NCBI RefSeq assembly: GCF_001625575.1
Contig: NZ_AUXV01000004.1
Span: forward strand, 1 to 64,000
DNA length: 64,000 bases
Direction of reading: 5' to 3'
Source of the DNA: Pseudoalteromonas luteoviolacea S2607
GTDB taxonomy: Bacteria; Pseudomonadota; Gammaproteobacteria; Enterobacterales; Alteromonadaceae
Part shown: positions 44,401 through 52,267 of the stretch, piece by piece
Layout: each line of letters begins with the position of its first letter
Position numbering within the stretch: position 1 is the stretch's first letter
Program-made: the position numbers and the translations under genes
Notes under the pieces: model-generated
The model's input: the letters and a program-made list of their open reading frames with translations, nothing else
Told to the model about the DNA's origin: nothing
Database searches by the model: none

Positions 44401-45631
44401 AGGCCGTATCAGACAAATTATTACCAATATTTTAAGTAACGCGATTAAATTTACCGACCGGGGCGAAATCATAATTCGCGCTAAACTTGAACCTCTAAAA
44501 AATGACAAACACATACTATTTACCTGCCAAATACAAGATACCGGTATTGGGATCCCTGAGGAAAAATTGTCTAGTTTATTTGATTCATTTATACAAGTAG
44601 ATGCTTCGACAACGCGTAAATATGGTGGAACAGGCTTGGGCCTCAGCATTACCAAAAAGTTGTGCCAGCTATTAAATGGCGATGTGAGCGTTTCAAGTGA
44701 AATAAATCACGGCAGCTGCTTCGAATTTACTTGTGTTGTGGCTAAAAGCAATAAACTTAGTGATCCGGAACCTTGTTTTGAAAAATTAGATTTGGTTGCG
44801 CTATTGGTTGACCCCGTTGCGTCAAGCAATAAAGCGATTTGTAAACAGTTACAGCGTTGGGGAGTGACGACGTTTGACACTACGAATGCTGAGCAAGCAT
44901 TAGAAATACTCTCGTCTAACCGTGTTGATATTGTGTTTTTTAATAAAGCATTACCTGATATGAGTGGGGAGTCATTAGCAAAACAAATCAGAAAGAGCGA
45001 GTCAGATAAAGACATAAAGCTTGTGATGATGAACCTATTGAGTGAGCACTATGATGCGATTGAAAATAGCTCGGTGCCACTGGATGGTCACTTTTCTAAA
45101 CCAGCCACGATGAATGACTTATTATCCGCATTATCGACCTTGGATGGAGAGTCTAAAATTATTAACTATGAGAATAACCGAATACAAAAGCAACAAAAAG
45201 AAGCAAGTGCGGAAGCGTCTTCTTGGGCAAACGGTACTCGAGTTTTATTAGTTGAAGATAACAAAGTAAATCAAATAGTTGCAATGCGGATTCTAAATGG
45301 GATCGGGGTTACCACTGACATTGCTGAAAATGGTGTTGAAGCATTGGAGAAACTGACTGAAGTTGATAGCACCAATCCTTACTCTATTGTGTTAATGGAT
45401 TGCCAAATGCCTAAAATGGATGGTTACGAAACCACGCGAAATATCAGAGCGCAATCGGCTGGAGTGAATCAATCAAGCATTCCTATTGTTGCTATGACTG
45501 CAAACGCGATGCAAGGGGACAAGCAAAAGTGCCTTGATGCAGGTATGGATGACTACATCACTAAGCCGATAGAAGCGAGTAAAGTGCTAGAGAAGTTAAA
45601 AGCATGGGTGCTTAAATCCCAGCAACCATAG
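41483..45631 (+). CDS. Hybrid sensor kinase with periplasmic propeller domains
   Basis: The product has 1382 residues. After a signal/anchor segment come two seven-bladed propellers of Reg_prop repeats (GFLWFGTAENGVMRYDG, IWVGTWGGGANRYDP) over about 35-690 and a Y_Y_Y domain (NQYAYKLEGYDDNW) to about 775. A membrane helix sits at 780-800. Then come HisKA (MSHEIRTPMNGVLGM, phosphoacceptor His), HATPase_c (NILSNAIKFTDRG, GGTGLGLSI) and two receiver domains. The first receiver (about 1095-1215) has Asn (VFFNKALPDMSG) where the phospho-Asp should be. The second (about 1245-1370) is intact (VLLVEDNKVNQ, LMDCQMPKMDGYE). There is no DNA-binding domain, so a separate partner is needed. Confidence 0.93.
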   Translation: MSMGKRLAIVLHIVWILVAVTPSICLGSIPILANQYSVKKLTAEEGFASSEIYSIIQDQQGFLWFGTAENGVMRYDGRKVTLFEFDSDNINGLSHNDAGNLMLDRNGDIWVGTWGGGANRYDPKTGQFENFIHDPKRSDSISANRIQSLYHDLDGSIWLGSYDKGLNRFIENDRFEHVQVGSSIAQGLSHNRIWDIENNDKGSLWVATSYGLNLYDKQQNTFRYFFPDPSNDTPTGANEIRHILKTSKGELFVGTQQGPFSFDPITGEFSEIGVIGKVHLGQVNSMIEDQDGYIWFVTSKGVFRKSNIGEQLVQLELEHNNGLRIIFEDSAKTIWITNEVHGIFKLVPHRKFKSINSPDLIAPNGITTDKNGDLLIANSESRLLKWEVSSQTLHQLSPPVFNEQNGFESNALLERPVLYLDSQNILWMALDKGIAKFNLDTKTSELIRYPSTEPYYREFREIRALSSDKHGNLWIGTYKNGVYLYTPSTNIFKHLDASYGLSHPEVLTIYKDKSQNIWVGTGDGVNLWVESSEKFKSFVNDAYKTDSLLGSIVQDIHQSQDGAIWIATQQGLNLYQAQKNGFKHYSTQNGLPSNLIRAISDDKEGNLWLTTNKGITKFSPSTGEVRNFDSRNGVLGLNYYPSSLIKGKNQTLFTSSQRGVEYFSTQPLKSNRSDPNLVLTGFNKMGQPVRLERPYAYVNDIYISYLDYIFSFEFSVLDFVSPSKNQYAYKLEGYDDNWIEIGNRNTASFTNLDGGTYTFQVKATNSNGHWGENILSIRLHVAPPPWKTWWAYCLYVLAIAMVVFTVIYLRTKLQKAEIDRQKQFVIQLEKQVSEKTASLKMQAKDLEIALKKAEEVTRLKSEFLANMSHEIRTPMNGVLGMLELLKHSSLTPEQAHSVNIASTSAHSLLTLINDILDFSKIEADKLELELIDFDLKQMVEQLCESMALSAQSKGVSIIVDLVDVNSPMVNSDPGRIRQIITNILSNAIKFTDRGEIIIRAKLEPLKNDKHILFTCQIQDTGIGIPEEKLSSLFDSFIQVDASTTRKYGGTGLGLSITKKLCQLLNGDVSVSSEINHGSCFEFTCVVAKSNKLSDPEPCFEKLDLVALLVDPVASSNKAICKQLQRWGVTTFDTTNAEQALEILSSNRVDIVFFNKALPDMSGESLAKQIRKSESDKDIKLVMMNLLSEHYDAIENSSVPLDGHFSKPATMNDLLSALSTLDGESKIINYENNRIQKQQKEASAEASSWANGTRVLLVEDNKVNQIVAMRILNGIGVTTDIAENGVEALEKLTEVDSTNPYSIVLMDCQMPKMDGYETTRNIRAQSAGVNQSSIPIVAMTANAMQGDKQKCLDAGMDDYITKPIEASKVLEKLKAWVLKSQQP

Positions 45632-45681
45632 GGACAATGGCAAATCCAAGCCACGACAGGGTATAGCATGCATTAACGCTC

Positions 45682-45734
45682 GCTCTGCTTACACATAAAT
45701 CTCGGATTGATTCTTATTCATGTGTAAGTAGAGC
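45682..45734. terminator. Hairpin between convergent genes
   Basis: GCTCTGCTTACACAT (45682-45696) pairs with ATGTGTAAGTAGAGC (45720-45734) with one mismatch, between the kinase and the DUF4105 gene, which converge here. Confidence 0.65.
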
Positions 45735-45770
45735 AGGGCGGCGAAACTCGCCCACATTCATTTGAGACTG

Positions 45771-47525
45771 TTAGAAATAGTGATTGTATTCGACACCTAA
45801 CGAATGGCTGCTGTGCTCGTTGTTTTCGGCAAAACGCCATGTCATAGCAACGCTCTGGTCTGTGCTGGGGAACCAACTAAATGCGAGATTTGCCTTCAGT
45901 ATAGAGGCGGTTTTATGCCATTTACCAGAACCCCAACTTACCTCTGTTGAAAGCTTTGAGTCATTAACCAAGTCTATGATTAGGCCGGATTTTATCTGCG
46001 AGTACCACTCTTGATCACGAATATTTGAGGTTACTCCACCTACGAGGTGTAAATAGCCAGAGATATCACGATGCAATTTCTTACTTTTGCCAAATCCAAA
46101 TGCAATTTCACCAAGCGACCCAAGACTTAAATCGTGCGAATACGCCGGTCTATATCCTAAATAAAACTCGGTTGACCAAGACTGGTTGAATTGAGAAGAA
46201 GGTGTTAGGTTCTTCACACTATATATGGTCGCTTCAGAGAGCTTTACACTGTTTGTATCTAGGTTAATTGTACCAGAGACTTTACCCATAACGAGCTCAG
46301 ACTCGTGCAGATACTGCCTATTGTCACCAGATAGATAGTGTCCGGAAGAAAGAAAGCTCAGCGCAACTGTGTCACCATGTTTGCTATTTGTGTAGCCCAC
46401 GCCAAAGGCTGAGTCTTGCGGGGTTTTGGCTGGATGTTTGTAGTCAGATAAATCGATACCAAAATCTTTCGCACCGTTTACGCTGTCATACTTTTGTGGA
46501 TGTGCCAACGACAAGTATTGTTGAGAGAGTGGAGAAAGTAAGCTTAGCCCTTTCTCGCTAGGGTTATTGACCCAAGGTTCTATTGCGCTTTTTTCTGTTG
46601 TTGTTAGCTCATCTTCAATAGAGTTCAATAACCATTTTGGAGAAGCTAAGACTTGTGTTTGTTCAATCAGACCGTGTTTTTCAGCGGCTTTTACAACATC
46701 AACAGGGCTGACAAAAAGTTGTTTCTCTTTGAGTACATCTGGATCTAATAGTGAAATTAGCTCTAAGGTAAGAGTTGCGCAATTATATGACTGAAAATAG
46801 TAAACCAGCTCAGCGCCTTTCAATTCCCACAAATGTAGCTGTAGTAAGCGGCGATTAAATTCATTACTTTTTAAACGAAACTGCCAAAGGTTTCGTTGTT
46901 CAATTTCTAAATACTGTTTAATGTCTTTTGCAAAGGGCCTTACTGTAAAAAAACCGGGCATACCGGTTACTAGGCTTTCGGTAAGTAGTTTTGCCGGATT
47001 TAGAGTGGTGATTTCTGTGAAATAAGCGAGAGAATGGTTTACTTCAACATCTCGGAAGTTTTTTCCGCCGGCCTTTAGAAAGATATGGCCCATCATGCTT
47101 GTTGCAGAAGAGAATATTTCTGAAGCAAATACCAGTTCTAGCCGATCAAAAGGAACATGCTCAATATACTTCTTTAATTCAGGACAAGAAGCTAGAGTCG
47201 TTTCTAAAGAAGGTATATTCAGATTGAGATGGTGCTTTAGAAAAATAGTTCTCGCTGGGAAGCGGCAGTAAGCTTCCTCGATGTTTGAATTAATCAATTC
47301 TAACGTTAACTCTAATTCACGAGTAGCCGAAAAACTCTCATTTGAGAGCAGAAACGTTGGCTCAGACAATTGTGCTTTGTCTTCACTGCTGTGAATTAGA
47401 CTTTGCCATGTCGGCAGCGAGGAGATCTCGTGAAGTGAAGCCGAATCACGGGCGCTCAATAAGTGGCTATATAAAAGCAAAAGAGCCACAACAACGTGGC
47501 TCAAGAATCTTAAAATCATATGCAA
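45771..47525 (-). CDS. DUF4105 (Lnb-type) secreted protein
   Basis: The product has 584 residues with a signal peptide (residues 1-25, cleavage after LSARD/LLSA). Residues 50-290 fit the DUF4105 family: SATSMMGHIFLKAG, YFTEITTLNPAKLL and YYFQSYNCATLTLELI, which carries the conserved Asn-Cys. The C-terminal 230 residues are a string of beta strands (SWGSGKWHKTASIL, SLGVEYNHYF) ending in Phe, as in outer-membrane beta-barrel proteins. The papain-like conserved Cys and His suggest a hydrolase at the cell surface. The last 120 codons upstream overlap no other gene, and a lipoprotein gene precedes it by 5 bp. Confidence 0.85.
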   Translation of the reverse strand: MHMILRFLSHVVVALLLLYSHLLSARDSASLHEISSLPTWQSLIHSSEDKAQLSEPTFLLSNESFSATRELELTLELINSNIEEAYCRFPARTIFLKHHLNLNIPSLETTLASCPELKKYIEHVPFDRLELVFASEIFSSATSMMGHIFLKAGGKNFRDVEVNHSLAYFTEITTLNPAKLLTESLVTGMPGFFTVRPFAKDIKQYLEIEQRNLWQFRLKSNEFNRRLLQLHLWELKGAELVYYFQSYNCATLTLELISLLDPDVLKEKQLFVSPVDVVKAAEKHGLIEQTQVLASPKWLLNSIEDELTTTEKSAIEPWVNNPSEKGLSLLSPLSQQYLSLAHPQKYDSVNGAKDFGIDLSDYKHPAKTPQDSAFGVGYTNSKHGDTVALSFLSSGHYLSGDNRQYLHESELVMGKVSGTINLDTNSVKLSEATIYSVKNLTPSSQFNQSWSTEFYLGYRPAYSHDLSLGSLGEIAFGFGKSKKLHRDISGYLHLVGGVTSNIRDQEWYSQIKSGLIIDLVNDSKLSTEVSWGSGKWHKTASILKANLAFSWFPSTDQSVAMTWRFAENNEHSSHSLGVEYNHYF

Positions 47526-47530
47526 AAATA

Positions 47531-47893
47531 TTAGTTACACTTGATCTCTACAGAATCTTCGTAGTCCCACATTTTGCCAGTCATGCCGTCAGTAGTTGAA
47601 CCTAGTAAACCACCTAGGATGATGTTACCAAAGAATACAGGAGTTACAGACTTGTCTACTTTAGTCTCTTGCTCACAAGAAGCATCAGAAACTTTGATTA
47701 CTTTGTCTTTACCGTCTCTTAGTACCACAACTGTTCCAGGTGTAGTTGCTTTTTTGTCATCAACAGTAACTTCAACAGCTTGGTTGTTAGAAGTTGTGAT
47801 ATTGATTGATTGTTCTTCGTGCGTCATGATGCTTGCGCAGCCTGAAAGTGATGCTAGAGAAACAGCAGCAATTGAAAGTACAGCTTTATTCAT
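47531..47893 (-). CDS. Small outer-membrane lipoprotein
   Basis: The product has 120 residues. The lipobox LSGC gives a lipid-anchored Cys at about residue 19. The mature part has a beta-rich domain (ITTSNNQAVEVTVDDKKA), two further Cys and a glycine-rich hydrophobic stretch (FGNIILGGLLGSTTDGMTG), which resembles small lipoproteins that accompany DUF4105 genes. The spacing to the DUF4105 gene downstream is only 5 bases, so the two are co-transcribed. The function is unknown; a chaperone or anchor role is likely. Confidence 0.75.
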   Translation of the reverse strand: MNKAVLSIAAVSLASLSGCASIMTHEEQSINITTSNNQAVEVTVDDKKATTPGTVVVLRDGKDKVIKVSDASCEQETKVDKSVTPVFFGNIILGGLLGSTTDGMTGKMWDYEDSVEIKCN

Positions 47894-48490
47894 GTTTCGT
47901 TAATTTCCAAAAAATATTATTGTGTTAATTCGAGGCGAAATGTACCTTTTTTGTTCGTGATTTGCAACGGTGCTTTCTATTTTGTTTTGAATTTATGAAT
48001 AAATTAAAAAATATTTATACTTATTAGCGGTTTGTGAGTTGCTATAGATACTTATTATGGGATTGTTTTTTGTTACAGAAAGTGGAATTTGCTTCTTGTT
48101 CTTAAAATCACAATTTTAAAAGTGATGTTGATTAGATTTCTAAAGTTTCGCGAATGACGGGGCTCAGCAAAAAATAAGTTAAATTTTACAGAGTACTATA
48201 CTAACTTTTAAGTAGCGCGCATATTTCGATTCTTCAAAGTAAAGTGAGCGTGTTACGTAGCTTATGCAACTGATTAATCTGCTTTTTATTCATACTTGAA
48301 AAGTCTCAGTTATTAAGCTCATAGTTAATAATTGAGTTGGTAAGTGCGCGCTGCACGCAAGCAAACTGTCGCTGGTACCCTTCAAATAAACGCATTAAAA
48401 TTGTACAAAGACTTAAAATAATGGCAAGGTAGTTACTGGTGTGATGTAGTTTAAATAAAAATTGGAACGATCCAATTGTGCGGAGTTAAA
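47894..48490. other. Intergenic region between divergent genes
   Basis: No gene was recognised. The region is AT-rich near the lipoprotein gene. CGGAG six bases before 48491 is the ribosome binding site of the mannosidase. Confidence 0.5.
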
Positions 48491-50998
48491 ATGATTCATA
48501 ATAAAAAAGTTAAGCATTTAGCCGTTTTATCCCTGTCTTATGCTGTGCTAGCAGGGTGTGAAAAGGCACCTACTGAAAGCAGTCAAAGTGCAAAAGAGCA
48601 AGCGAAAACCGAAGTTAATTACGTTTCTGAGGTAGTTTCTTATGTTGATCCACTTATAGGCACTAAGGGTCCGTTCAATCATAGACAGGCTGGTAACGTA
48701 ACGCCAGGTGCTGTTGTGCCGTTTGGTATGTTCAACTTTGGACCAGAGCATGCGTACACACAAGATCTGTTGGCAGAGTCTGAAGGCATTTCAAAAAAAA
48801 TCTTAAAAGAGCACAAGCGGGTGCCAGTATCACCAGGCGGCTATAATTATCAAGCTAGTCGCGTAAAAGGCTTTTCATTTACTCGTTTATCGGGCACGGG
48901 ATGTCTGGGCGCATCTGGAGATATCCCTGTCATGCCTTTTACTAAAGACGTGACCTTTTCACCGGCAACGGACCCGATTAATGGTTATTACAGCGCAGGG
49001 TTCAGTCATGATAATGAAACGGCGATTCCTGGTTATTATCAAGTTGGGCTTGATAATGGTGTCAATGTTGAGCTTGCAGCGACCACTCGAACAGGCATAG
49101 CAAATTTCACATTCGAGCAAGCAGCCAATGCGAAGCTTTTATTTAGAACGTCTTACTCTCAGTTGGGCAGTGGCGATGCCTATGCCAAGGTGGATAAAGA
49201 AAAAGGAGAGGTAACAGGGTATGTTACCTCTGGTAACTTTTGTGGTTACCTTGGGGAGTATAACCGAAGGGACTACTACACCCTGCATTTTGTTGCAAAG
49301 TTAGATAAAGCGATAACCGGATCTGGCGCGTGGAAAGACAATCAAATTCTAAAAGGTAAGGCATCATCAAAAGGCGGGATGGGCTACGGTGATAATGGCT
49401 GGCCTGACATTGGTCAAGGTTCGGGCGTGTGGGTGAACTTAGATCTCAACGACGGTGAAACGGTGCAAATGCGCGTCGGTATTTCTTATGTAAGTTTAGA
49501 AAATGCAAGAGAAAACTTAAAAGTAGAGCAGGCCGAGCATAGCTTTGCCGATGTAAAGAATAAATCGCAGCGAACATGGGAAGAGGAACTCTCAAAGGTT
49601 AAGGTCGCCTCGAATGATACGAGTCAATTAAGGGTTTTTTACACGGCGTTGTATCACAGTTTGTTCCATCCGAATGTTTTTTCAGACGTGAACGGCCAAT
49701 ACACTGGGTTTGACCAAGCTATACACACCGTGTCTGGAACGCAAAAAATGCAATACGCTAACTTTTCTGGCTGGGATGTATATCGATCGCAATTACAGCT
49801 TGTTACTCTTTTAGATAAAAGGCGTGGGAGTGATATTGCACAGTCATTACTTAATCAAGCTAACCAATTTAATGGTATTTGGGACCGTTGGACGCATAAT
49901 GCAGGACCAACGGGAGTAATGAGTGGTGACCCTTCGACCATAGCAATTGCCAACTTTGTCGCATTTGGCGCAAGCGATTTTGATGTTTCCGGCGCATACA
50001 CCTCTTTACGTAAAGCTGCTACCCAGCCTACCGAATTTGATTTGTCTAACATTGGTTGCCCCGTATTTTGTCGTGGTCAGAAACCTTCTCTAGACGAATG
50101 GCAAAAGTTAGGTTACATCTCAGATCAATCTAATAGTTGGGAAGGCGCTTCAGAAACTTTAGAGCAAGCCTCTAGCTATTTCTCGTTATCGCAGCTTGCT
50201 GAGCGTTTAGGCAAAACAGAGGATGCAGCAAGGTTTGTAAATGAAGCGGGTTATTGGAGAAATATTTACAATCCAGCAGCGACTAATTCATTGGGTTATA
50301 TTCAAGGGCGAAACGACGATCAAACTTGGAAAGAAAAGTTTGATCCGTTTTCTGGTCATTTATTTGTTGAGGGAAGCCCTGCACAGTATTTATGGATGAT
50401 CCCGCATGATGGTGCAGGCCTTGCAAAAACATTAGGTGGTGAAGAAGCAATGAGTCAGCGATTGGACAGCCACTTTAGAAAGCCTGATGGCAGCTGGGTA
50501 TTGTATCGTGACTCAGCAGAGTTTTCGGATGTATCAAATCAACCTTCTATTTTATCTCCGTGGATGTATTTACATACGGGTGATGCGTACAAAACTCAGC
50601 AAACAGTGAGGGAAACCATGAAACAACTTTGGCTAGACGCGCCGGATGGCATACCAGGTCAGGATGATCTTGGCCAGATGTCTTCATGGTATGTGTTTAG
50701 CAGTTTAGGTCTGTACCCTAAGTACCCTGGGCGCGCGGACTTGGTGCTATCAAGCCCTCAGTTTTCAAAAGCACAAATCGGTAATTTAACGATCAATGCG
50801 CCGAATGCGTCTGGTGATCATATTTATATCGACTCGCTTGAAGTAAACGGGACTAAAACACTTAATAGCTGGATTGACGAATCATATATTAACAAGCCGG
50901 TTACTTTGGACTTTACATTAAGCACTGAGCCCAATAAAGCGTTCGGCAAAGCTGTAGAGAATAGACCACCTAGTTACGAGCCTACAACGCGTTTGTAA
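48491..50998 (+). CDS. GH92-family alpha-mannosidase, lipoprotein
   Basis: The product has about 835 residues; the ATG at 48491 is preferred to an upstream TTG because GGAG is at proper spacing. The lipobox LAGC gives an anchored Cys near residue 18. Family features are YVDPLIGTKGPFNHRQAGNV near the start, RLSGTGCLGASGDIPVMP, FSGWDVYRSQLQL and GQDDLGQMSSWYVFSSLGLYP in the catalytic domain. GH92 enzymes are calcium-dependent and remove mannose, typically with alpha-1,2, 1,3 or 1,6 links, from glycans at the outer membrane. It stands alone, and a perfect terminator follows. Confidence 0.93.
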   Translation: MIHNKKVKHLAVLSLSYAVLAGCEKAPTESSQSAKEQAKTEVNYVSEVVSYVDPLIGTKGPFNHRQAGNVTPGAVVPFGMFNFGPEHAYTQDLLAESEGISKKILKEHKRVPVSPGGYNYQASRVKGFSFTRLSGTGCLGASGDIPVMPFTKDVTFSPATDPINGYYSAGFSHDNETAIPGYYQVGLDNGVNVELAATTRTGIANFTFEQAANAKLLFRTSYSQLGSGDAYAKVDKEKGEVTGYVTSGNFCGYLGEYNRRDYYTLHFVAKLDKAITGSGAWKDNQILKGKASSKGGMGYGDNGWPDIGQGSGVWVNLDLNDGETVQMRVGISYVSLENARENLKVEQAEHSFADVKNKSQRTWEEELSKVKVASNDTSQLRVFYTALYHSLFHPNVFSDVNGQYTGFDQAIHTVSGTQKMQYANFSGWDVYRSQLQLVTLLDKRRGSDIAQSLLNQANQFNGIWDRWTHNAGPTGVMSGDPSTIAIANFVAFGASDFDVSGAYTSLRKAATQPTEFDLSNIGCPVFCRGQKPSLDEWQKLGYISDQSNSWEGASETLEQASSYFSLSQLAERLGKTEDAARFVNEAGYWRNIYNPAATNSLGYIQGRNDDQTWKEKFDPFSGHLFVEGSPAQYLWMIPHDGAGLAKTLGGEEAMSQRLDSHFRKPDGSWVLYRDSAEFSDVSNQPSILSPWMYLHTGDAYKTQQTVRETMKQLWLDAPDGIPGQDDLGQMSSWYVFSSLGLYPKYPGRADLVLSSPQFSKAQIGNLTINAPNASGDHIYIDSLEVNGTKTLNSWIDESYINKPVTLDFTLSTEPNKAFGKAVENRPPSYEPTTRL

Positions 50999-51046
50999 AG
51001 CATGACTTAAGAATCGCCTGACGATATTCATGCTCTAATTAATACG

Positions 51047-51075
51047 AAAAGGTGCCTAAAGAATTGGCACCTTTT
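51047..51075. terminator. Perfect terminator hairpin
   Basis: AAAAGGTGCC (51047-51056) pairs with GGCACCTTTT (51066-51075) between the mannosidase and the methyltransferase genes, which converge. Confidence 0.85.
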
Positions 51076-51127
51076 CTAAGTATTGAGACTGCGATATTTT
51101 AATCTTGAATATACTATTTGCTTACGT

Positions 51128-51913
51128 CTACATGTTGACAGCTTTGATAAAAAGCCACTTCATTTGATGAGTGTAACTCTCTGGTAGTTTATTCATTGCT
51201 AAATTAAGGGTAGTGAGGGCGTCTGATAAACTCAGGTGAGGAAGACTCTTTTTTGCGATCGCTGGTACTTTGTAAAACTCTATCCAGTCTCGCTTTGTCA
51301 CTGTTACTGTTTTTGTAATAACTTCAGATACTGTAAAACCATACTGCTCAATAATTTGAATTAAATGCTCCTTACAGTATTTTTTTGGCGTGCCTTTGTG
51401 TTTCTTTTGCTCAAAACCGAGTAAATCAAGCTGTTGATCTATTGCGACGTATCGCAACTCGTCTTGCACAGCGCCTTGTAGATCCCACTCTGAAAAGTTA
51501 ATCAGCAATCCACCTCTCTGCTTTAGTTGGGATTTAATCAGTGGGAGTGTTTTATCGAAGTCGAACATCCAAAATGCAGAATTGGCAAGAAAGCAGCAGA
51601 TAGAGTTTGGTGCAAAGTGTATATTCTCTGAAAAACCAGACATAAACTCGGCATTGGTGTGTAAGCTGTTATGTTTGGCGACCGCGACCATCCCCTTGGC
51701 TGCATCCACACAGGTAACCTTTCTATTTGGGTGGAAGTTAAGCAGGGCGTCCAGAACTAAATTAGATGAACCACAGCCTAAATCAACAAAATGATTGTAG
51801 TCATACTTGCCTATAATCTCAGCGCTAAATCTAGCGGTGTCTTTGTAAAAAGAAATGCTTTTCGCTGACTTTGCGTACTGAATAGCACTGTCGCTCCAAA
51901 TACAACTACTCAT
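51128..51913 (-). CDS. SAM-dependent methyltransferase
   Basis: The product has 261 residues; ATG 51913 is used because GAGGGA lies nine bases upstream. Motif I is HFVDLGCGSSNLVLDALL and motif II includes TCVDAAKGMVAVAKHN, typical class I methyltransferase. No target-specific domain is visible. The C-terminal half has a basic stretch (KKHKGTPKKYCKEHL). It is a single gene. Small-molecule methylation is most probable. Confidence 0.8.
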   Translation of the reverse strand: MSSCIWSDSAIQYAKSAKSISFYKDTARFSAEIIGKYDYNHFVDLGCGSSNLVLDALLNFHPNRKVTCVDAAKGMVAVAKHNSLHTNAEFMSGFSENIHFAPNSICCFLANSAFWMFDFDKTLPLIKSQLKQRGGLLINFSEWDLQGAVQDELRYVAIDQQLDLLGFEQKKHKGTPKKYCKEHLIQIIEQYGFTVSEVITKTVTVTKRDWIEFYKVPAIAKKSLPHLSLSDALTTLNLAMNKLPESYTHQMKWLFIKAVNM

Positions 51914-52267
51914 GAACTTTCCCTCTATCACTATGAAATATATTAATTTTTAACCTTCTTTCTGATGCTGACTAATCATAATGTGCAGTAGGCGATACGA
52001 GCTTGATCAGGGTCATATCGTGGTGCTGAAAGTTTTTGTTTATGACGTGACGTGTTTTGCAATAGTTTATTCTGCCTAGCAGAGGTTAGGGCTATTTTAA
52101 TCAGAATTATGAATGGTTTTGGTGTGTTTTATTTATCAATAAATTCACATATGTAATGTCTTGTAATGGTTTTGGGTAATTCATTAATGTACTTTAGTAA
52201 ACGATTCGGGGCGGGTGTTAAGGCGTTCGCTCTTGTGTTGTTTTTACAATAATTTTGGAGTTTGAAA

